From: Acheta domesticus
Taxonomy: Eukaryota; Arthropoda; Insecta; Orthoptera; Gryllidae
Direction: 5' to 3'
Length of the DNA stretch: 64,000 bases
NCBI GenBank assembly: GCA_031308135.1
Contig: JAHLJT010009419.1
Coordinates: 65,616,723 to 65,680,722, forward strand
Shown here one piece after another: positions 58,200 through 64,000 of the stretch. The notes under the pieces are model-generated. The model was not told the origin of the DNA and did not search any database. It worked only from the letters and a program-made list of their open reading frames with translations. How positions within the stretch are numbered: position 1 is the first letter of the stretch; every line of letters starts with the position of its first letter. The position numbers and the translations under genes are program-made.

Positions 58200-59780
58200 T
58201 CCTCCTTCTCATATATCTTGCATTTCCTTTCCCGTAAATCCACTTAGGACTTCCTGCATCTCATCGCTCTACCTAACCTAAATCTCAATGTCCTTATCCT
58301 CTCATGGTCTTTCCTTATTTTAGTTAAGAATGTTGGAATATTTCAGACTCTGATCTCTTTTTACATGCTGTTGTATGTAGAGTTACAAATTTCTCAAACA
58401 CCACCGGCCATTGCCACTTCTTTTTCCCTTAAGTTATACTTCACATCTCAATCTCCCTCTCTAAATACTGACATATATATCCTTTCTGTCAAGTACTCTA
58501 TTCTCGAAAGAAATCTGGTATTTCTTTTTCTCATACTAACCACTTTCTACCCTAATTCTCCTGAACTTCTTCCCAACTCCAGCTGTGAAACCTCTCCATC
58601 TAGAATCTCCATCTACCTCATATCTCAGCCTTCGCTCTCAGTATTCCTCTATAAATTATGTATCCCGCTGTACTCAATTCACTCTATTCCAGTCCTATCT
58701 CTCTTAGAAACCAATTCTGACATTCTTCTATCTTATTTCCTTGCGTAGCCTGATCTCCACATCTCACATCAAATCACTCACAACCAGACTATCAAAAATG
58801 TTCACCCGTTTGCCCCAGTTATCATCAAATTGCCTTTTGACTGTAATCCACTCGTTATTTCTTTGCTGTTGTTTCATGACTATTTTTGTTGTTATTTATT
58901 TGAATTATCCCTGCCTCTTCTTATCACTCTTGTTATGAAATATCCAAGATTTTTATATCCCTTAACCTGTTCCATACTAAACACCTACGCAGCCATTTCA
59001 GTTCAAACCTGTCACTCCAACTTTTCTACATAGCATCGTCTTATTCGTCTATGCATTGATTGTCATCTTTCTACCAACCAAGGATTTTCTAATCATCTCA
59101 ACATTCTATTCATGCTCCAACAACTCTGGCCATAATCACAAAATGATCCCCGTACCTTGGGTACAAAATCTTACTTCTCCTCATAACTGCAAACTCTTCT
59201 TTACCTTCTTCCAAATACCCTTCTAATCCCGCCAATTGTACGTTGTACAATGTAAAACTCAAACATCACATTTTTATTTGTTCAAAATGCCTCTAACTCT
59301 CAACCTGTATCATAGCCTTTAACAAAATGTCTCTCAACCTGAATCATATTTCTTAGTAAATATCTTTCGAAATATTAAATTCTCTCTTAATGATACATAA
59401 TAATTATTAATTATCTATAATTCCAGCCTGTCACCCTTGTGAAATGAAACTTACAAATCAATTGAACCCAACATTTGTTTCTCACCCTTAACTTTGATGG
59501 CCCTCGCCATTATGATATTTAAAGATATATAGATGTCGCTGACTACTTTTCGTTTCTTAAAGACGGCCTGGTTTTACTTAATCACTCCTTTTCTGTCCAA
59601 TTCATCTAACCCTGTTTTTCAATACCTCAGCAAAAATTTTATGTAAACTTGATATCAGTGTGATTCCTCTGTAGCTGACAGTTGCCTCCTCTTTCCCTTT
59701 TTTATATACCAGTACTATTACACCCTCTTTCCAATACTCTGGGAATCCCTCACGTTGCCATATTTGTTTTTTGTTTTCCT
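58200..59780 (-). pseudogene. Heavily decayed LINE reverse transcriptase
   Basis: Minus-strand translation with many breaks gives, in order, PEYWKEGVIVLVYKKGKEEA and SYRGITLIS (59.74-59.66 kb), LKNRV, QAVFKKRKVVSDIYI, and KGEKQMLGSIDL (about 59.48 kb). After a gap it gives FSMEQVKGYKNLGYF (about 58.97 kb) and TAGYIIYRGILRAKAEI (about 58.65 kb). This is the order of RT motifs of I/R1-like insect LINEs whose palm reads YRGITL and whose late region reads YK(Y/N)LGY. The plus strand is pyrimidine-rich here, giving meaningless Leu/Ser/Phe-rich open frames. Confidence 0.65.
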
Positions 59781-60430
59781 CAAGGCGATAAAAATAATAA
59801 TCACAGAGAAATGTTAGAATAAATCCCTAATATGATATTGGATTTCCAATTCTGTAAGTTAACTATTGAAAATATAAAATTTCATATAAAATACATTTTC
59901 CAGAAATTAATTATCTGTAATATTTTTTATTGTTTCAAACAAGAAGTATAACAAAGACAATAATTAAAATTAATTAAAAATACTATCGTTAGTGGGCTAG
60001 TACTTCCTATGTCATTAAGGGCAAAAATTCAATATGCTCTCTCCCTATAATTAACTAAACATACGTCAAATCTCATTAAATAGGCATTTATTCTTTTGAA
60101 TAGGATGTGAAAATAATAATGTACAATAATTTTTAATAATCATATTTTGATAAATATTTTTGATGATTAAGAAAAAAGCACTTAGTATCCTTTTGAGAAT
60201 GTAGAGTTTTGATGCATTTTAAAAGTTTTAAAGCACTCCTGTTTAGGACGAAGAGTGAATGGAAGTTGTCATTCTTATTGGAGTCAATAAAACATTCCGT
60301 TTGTGTGTGTGTGTGTGTGTGTATGAAAATATTTGGATATACTCAAGTGAGTCATTTTTTACAAAGAATCCATATTCATACATAAAACACAATTTTAATA
60401 ATGCATTTAATGTTCTTTGGTGTTACATAA
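59781..60430. other. AT-rich, nothing recognised
   Basis: No coding or RNA feature other than the GT microsatellite. Confidence 0.4.
60302..60323. repeat. (TG)n microsatellite
   Basis: About eleven uninterrupted TG dinucleotides. Confidence 0.95.
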
Positions 60431-60439
60431 TACTTCTTC

Positions 60440-60960
60440 TTCGGTGCTACAACATTCTCTTGAATGTCTTGACCTGCTACAAAACTGCCTTCTATTTTCT
60501 TCTATCTTGAACCACCTCATGCTATTTCCTAATCCCTGGTTTCTTAATGACCTTCAAAACATCATCTTTTCATCTTATTTTCGGTCTGTCTTTCTTTCTT
60601 GTTGCAATTGCGTACCAATTATAAATCTTCTTGACCATTCTTTCTTCTTGCATTCGACATAGGTGTCCAAACCAGCCAAGCCAAAGTGAGATAAAGTGAT
60701 TTACAATGGTTTTTATATTTTAAGATGGCTACAATTTCATGATTATACCCTATCCTCCAGAGGTCGCCTGCAACTTTTATTGGACCAAACATTTTTCTCA
60801 TTATTTTTCTTTCAAATACACTTAACCTTCTAATATCATTTTTCTTCAGAGTTCTCTATTCTAAGTACGCATAATTCACACATTATTCTTCTCTTGCCAA
60901 TTGCACGGTCTGTATCAGATCCAACCCATTTAAAAACCGCGCCGTTGAGCTCAGCCTTTA
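60440..60960 (-). pseudogene. LINE relic: C-terminal end of reverse transcriptase ORF
   Basis: Minus-strand frames give ERKIMRKMFGPIKVAGDLWR and IGYNHEI (60.80-60.73 kb), then, after a frameshift, LAWFGHLCRMQEERMVKKIY (about 60.67 kb), KDRPKIR and a KDDV segment. This matches the usual end of insect LINE ORF2 proteins, 'R.fGPi...WRiRyN.EL' then 'GH..RM...R..K'. It stands upstream, in element sense, of the 58.2-59.8 kb relic, so it must be a separate insertion. Confidence 0.65.
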
Positions 60961-63900
60961 GCTTTCTCCATGGATGATCCACCGTTGAGGTTTGTTAACT
61001 CCGTGGAATGGAAACAGGTGAGAAAATATTCTTAGCAATGAGTGTCGAATCGTCCAGCTGACAATATTGAACTGCGCAATGAATCTGAATTCTACGGAAT
61101 TGAATATAGTGCCAAATGTATGAATAGTGATTTAGTAGTATTGATTTAGTCAGATTTTTGTGTAGTGGCTGTGAAAGCAATGACTTAGTGAAAATGGTAA
61201 AATTTCATCACCCAAATGCAACGTACGTGTATGACAATGAGTTCAGCCTTCGACAAATACTCATATACAGTGCTAAGTGAGAGATATTGAAGAGAAACAT
61301 TTGTTGTAAAAAGATACTACTAATACTTGTGTTGTAGTTTATTTTCAAAATTGTGTGGAAACAATGGGCCACTATTACATCGAGATCTCCCCAGGGAAAT
61401 CCATCCTGTTTGAAGCCGCAACCTATGAAATTCTGTCCACCGGTAAGGGAATTATTTATTTTCTTAAGTAGAATTGAAGGGTTCATAATATTTAATGATG
61501 CAGTCAATCAGGAGATTTGGTGTTGTGGGAAATAGTAACGTTGAGAATGACGTGCTGCGTGTTTTACCAAAGTCCTAGCTGAAGTTCTTTGCATTTCTTG
61601 CGTATTTATGCACAATCAATTGTTAGAAAGGAAAAGGAATGGATTCTATGGGATAAAGTCTAGTGTACGGTACAACTTAAGAAAGTCGTTCAAACCGTCA
61701 TTTCGCGCATCTTCACAACGTGTTTGCAACTGCGCAGTGAATTGGTAATGGAATTATGTGATCAGACTCGAAGTTGTTTATAGTGAACGCGAGAGCCGAA
61801 GTCCCGAGCCTCGCCGTGACTTGGATTCGGGCGAGCGAAGCGAGAAAACTTACCTTTGAAAGTAATTTGGTAATAAATAGTGCGGCGGGGAAAAGGTGCT
61901 TACTGAAGTGCGTAATTTGAGGGACGGCTTAAGGAGATTATCCTCCTCCCTCCCCCCCGCCTCTAAGGATGTACCGTACACCCTACTTTAACCATTCTAT
62001 GTATGGGGTATCGTCACCTTACCCTGTCCTCGCTCACCATGGCTACCCTGCACCGTCCTACCCGTCTAGACTAACCTGTCATTTCGCACCCCATCTCACA
62101 TTGACCTTCTATGTTACAATCGTTGCTACTATACCATTATTGCTAAGGAATGCTGTACACCGGCTCATTGCAGAATTTTTTCGGCGAAGTTCCAGTCACA
62201 ATATTGATCTTCGATTACTTACAACTAATTGAGCTATTGAAGTAAGTTGAAATGCAATTAGTAGGGGTTTATGTAGACTTTCATAACTGTTTAATTATCT
62301 TTAATTAATTTACTCGCTGTTTTCAATCATTTGCGGAAAATTAACAGTGCAGATTTAAATTTTGCTTCAACAAAGTTTATTCAGTTTTACGACATCGCAA
62401 TACGAGATTTTCCGACAAAAAGTCGCCACTTTCCACTGCAAGATTACAATAACTTTTCTTTGCTACGTAAGTATGTAGTATGAGAGAAAGTAAAAAAGCA
62501 CAATTTGACAGTGTTATTTTTATTTCTATAAAAATCAGAAAATCATTTCTACACACAGTAACTTTAAAAGATCTTAGAAAGTGAAAATCCATTAAAAAAC
62601 CTTTACCTAGAAATAACATATCTCTCAAAAAGCCTTTGTGACTATTTCAAATATTTAAATAGGAGTTAGTATGAAATTATACTGACTGCTGTCAAACAAT
62701 TTATTGCAAATTGACTTCGACAAAGCAAGTAATATATCTCTTCGTTTATAGTTTTTAATGCTTGTTTAGCCGTTCACGAGATTCCCGATTTGATTGAATA
62801 TTACTTTGCGTAAAAGAGTATGATCTTCAGATGGTGCCATGATAATTTAATGCTATTTTAGGAAATGGATCCAAAGACTTAAGCAAGTTACACCAGAGCT
62901 TGTCCCGTACGCAGTAATCATTTTTATGCCCTGCGTACTAAACACTTTAATTAACTCTGTAGAAAACATATTCAACGTTTCCAAAATGGCTTCCAATTAT
63001 TTTTCTTCAAATTTTTTGCTCAAGAGAAGCAATATTCGCTTGAAAATAAGTTCATATTTCATTCACATCTCTGAATACTTGAAAATTACTAAAGTTAAAA
63101 TTTTTTCACCTGTTTTTACACCATTATTGAACCTGTTTTTTTTCGTGTCCTACCCTTTTCGGGACCTATTCTCACTCTCCCGACCACGAAATAACTCGCA
63201 ACACACCGAAATCGGTGAACGAGACGAGAGCACATAAGATAGAATGCATTCTGCTCCGTAGCTTACAGGTGCGTGATTATTCTTGTGACGTAAACACAAC
63301 AAGAATTTCCAAAAATATTAGTTTCAAACTGTTTTAGAAGAAATCTCTCAATAAATGCTTCCTTGTTTTTATTATTTTAAAATATTTTTCGATTCATTTT
63401 TTCTTAACAAACTGGTAAAACATTAATTTAGTTTTAGGTTATAATTTATTTATTTTAGTTTTAGTGTTTGATTAGCAACAACATTCTATTTTTTTCTGAC
63501 GTTTATGAGTAAATGTAACTGTTTAATGTCAGGAAGCTCTCTCAAAGTAACTTATTGCTGTGAATCGGTTTACAGTAAAGGGAGGGCAAAGGGAGGAAGG
63601 TAACATATGTGTATAGAAATATTTTATTAAATGTAATACGCCTGAGAGCACCTGGATTTTTGCCTAAATAATTATTTCAATAAACGTTATATTTATATAC
63701 GTAAATGATGCTCACGCATCACCAAAAACATTTTGAACCCACCTTTAGTATCTCTTAAAATAATAGTTTGAATAATTGAAATTTGAGTGTTACCATGAGA
63801 TTTGGTAACTCGTATACTTGTTGATAAATGTTTTAAAATTGCCTTCAGATTCTACACTAGCTTTTTGTCACTATTACATTTTTTGAAAATGTATTTTCAG

Positions 63901-64000
63901 ACAATAAAAATATGCAGAGCAAACTCACAACAAAACGAATGTATACACAGGCCACAGTTGATTGGCTTGACTTTCCTCGAGCGTAAAATATGTATAGACA
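60961..64000. other. Distal upstream region, nothing recognised
   Basis: AT-rich, with one GC-richer patch at 61.78-62.05 kb. Frames at 61353-61535, 61969-62232 and 62926-63237 have no motif. No RNA gene was seen. Confidence 0.4.

Noticed and set aside
58032..59033. Series of plus-strand Ser/Leu/Phe-rich membrane-like open frames
   Set aside because: Antisense of a decayed, purine-rich LINE; the minus strand carries the RT motifs.
1..64000. CRISPR array, bacterial operon, or integrated virus
   Set aside because: Repeats here are contiguous or dispersed without regular unique spacers; exon-intron genes and LINEs show insect nuclear DNA; no viral structural or replication genes were recognised.

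Overview
The window reads as nuclear DNA of an insect with a large, repeat-rich genome. Two multi-exon genes on the minus strand match the Osiris family, which is known only from insects. Their exons are short and very GC-rich, and they sit in AT-rich introns of up to about 21 kb filled with LINE relics, tRNA-derived SINEs and tandem repeats. No bacterial-type operons, rRNA genes, intact tRNA genes or CRISPR arrays were seen. I cannot name the species; a large-genome, possibly polyneopteran insect is an inference only.

Layout from right to left, the direction of gene transcription. 64.0-53.0 kb is upstream DNA holding three decayed LINE pieces, a foldback element and a Dong-like retrotransposon lying between two (TTA)n tracts. 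Gene A (about 53.0-38.2 kb) has a TATA/Inr-like core promoter and four exons whose splice phases join into one 306-codon Osiris protein: signal peptide, two-cysteine region, middle domain, hydrophobic segment and Gln-rich tail. Its introns hold a GA-rich minisatellite next to a 5' splice site, a three-copy ~365-bp tandem repeat, a LINE relic and two copies of a dispersed repeat. 38.2-29.9 kb is intergenic, with no coding signal. Gene B (29.85-4.70 kb) has a long first exon with signal peptide and methionine-rich tetrapeptide repeats, a second exon with the two-cysteine region, and, 21.5 kb further on, a terminal hydrophobic exon. The family's middle-domain exon was not found.

The most unusual part is the last intron and 3' end of gene B. 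At 5.03-5.85 kb, continuing at 10.16-10.34 kb and about 10.94-11.01 kb, are decayed tandem copies of about 120-140 bp that match the splice acceptor and start of gene B's own last exon. A 4.3-kb LINE split one copy and left a visible target-site duplication. On the other side, a very degenerate minisatellite (about 1.9-4.7 kb, ~30-bp monomers) runs up to and apparently into the last exon, where repeat-like sequence supplies the last residues and the stop codon.

Osiris genes are thought to act in cuticle and tracheal development through vesicle trafficking; nothing here tests that role. The retroelements are all broken and none looks mobile now.
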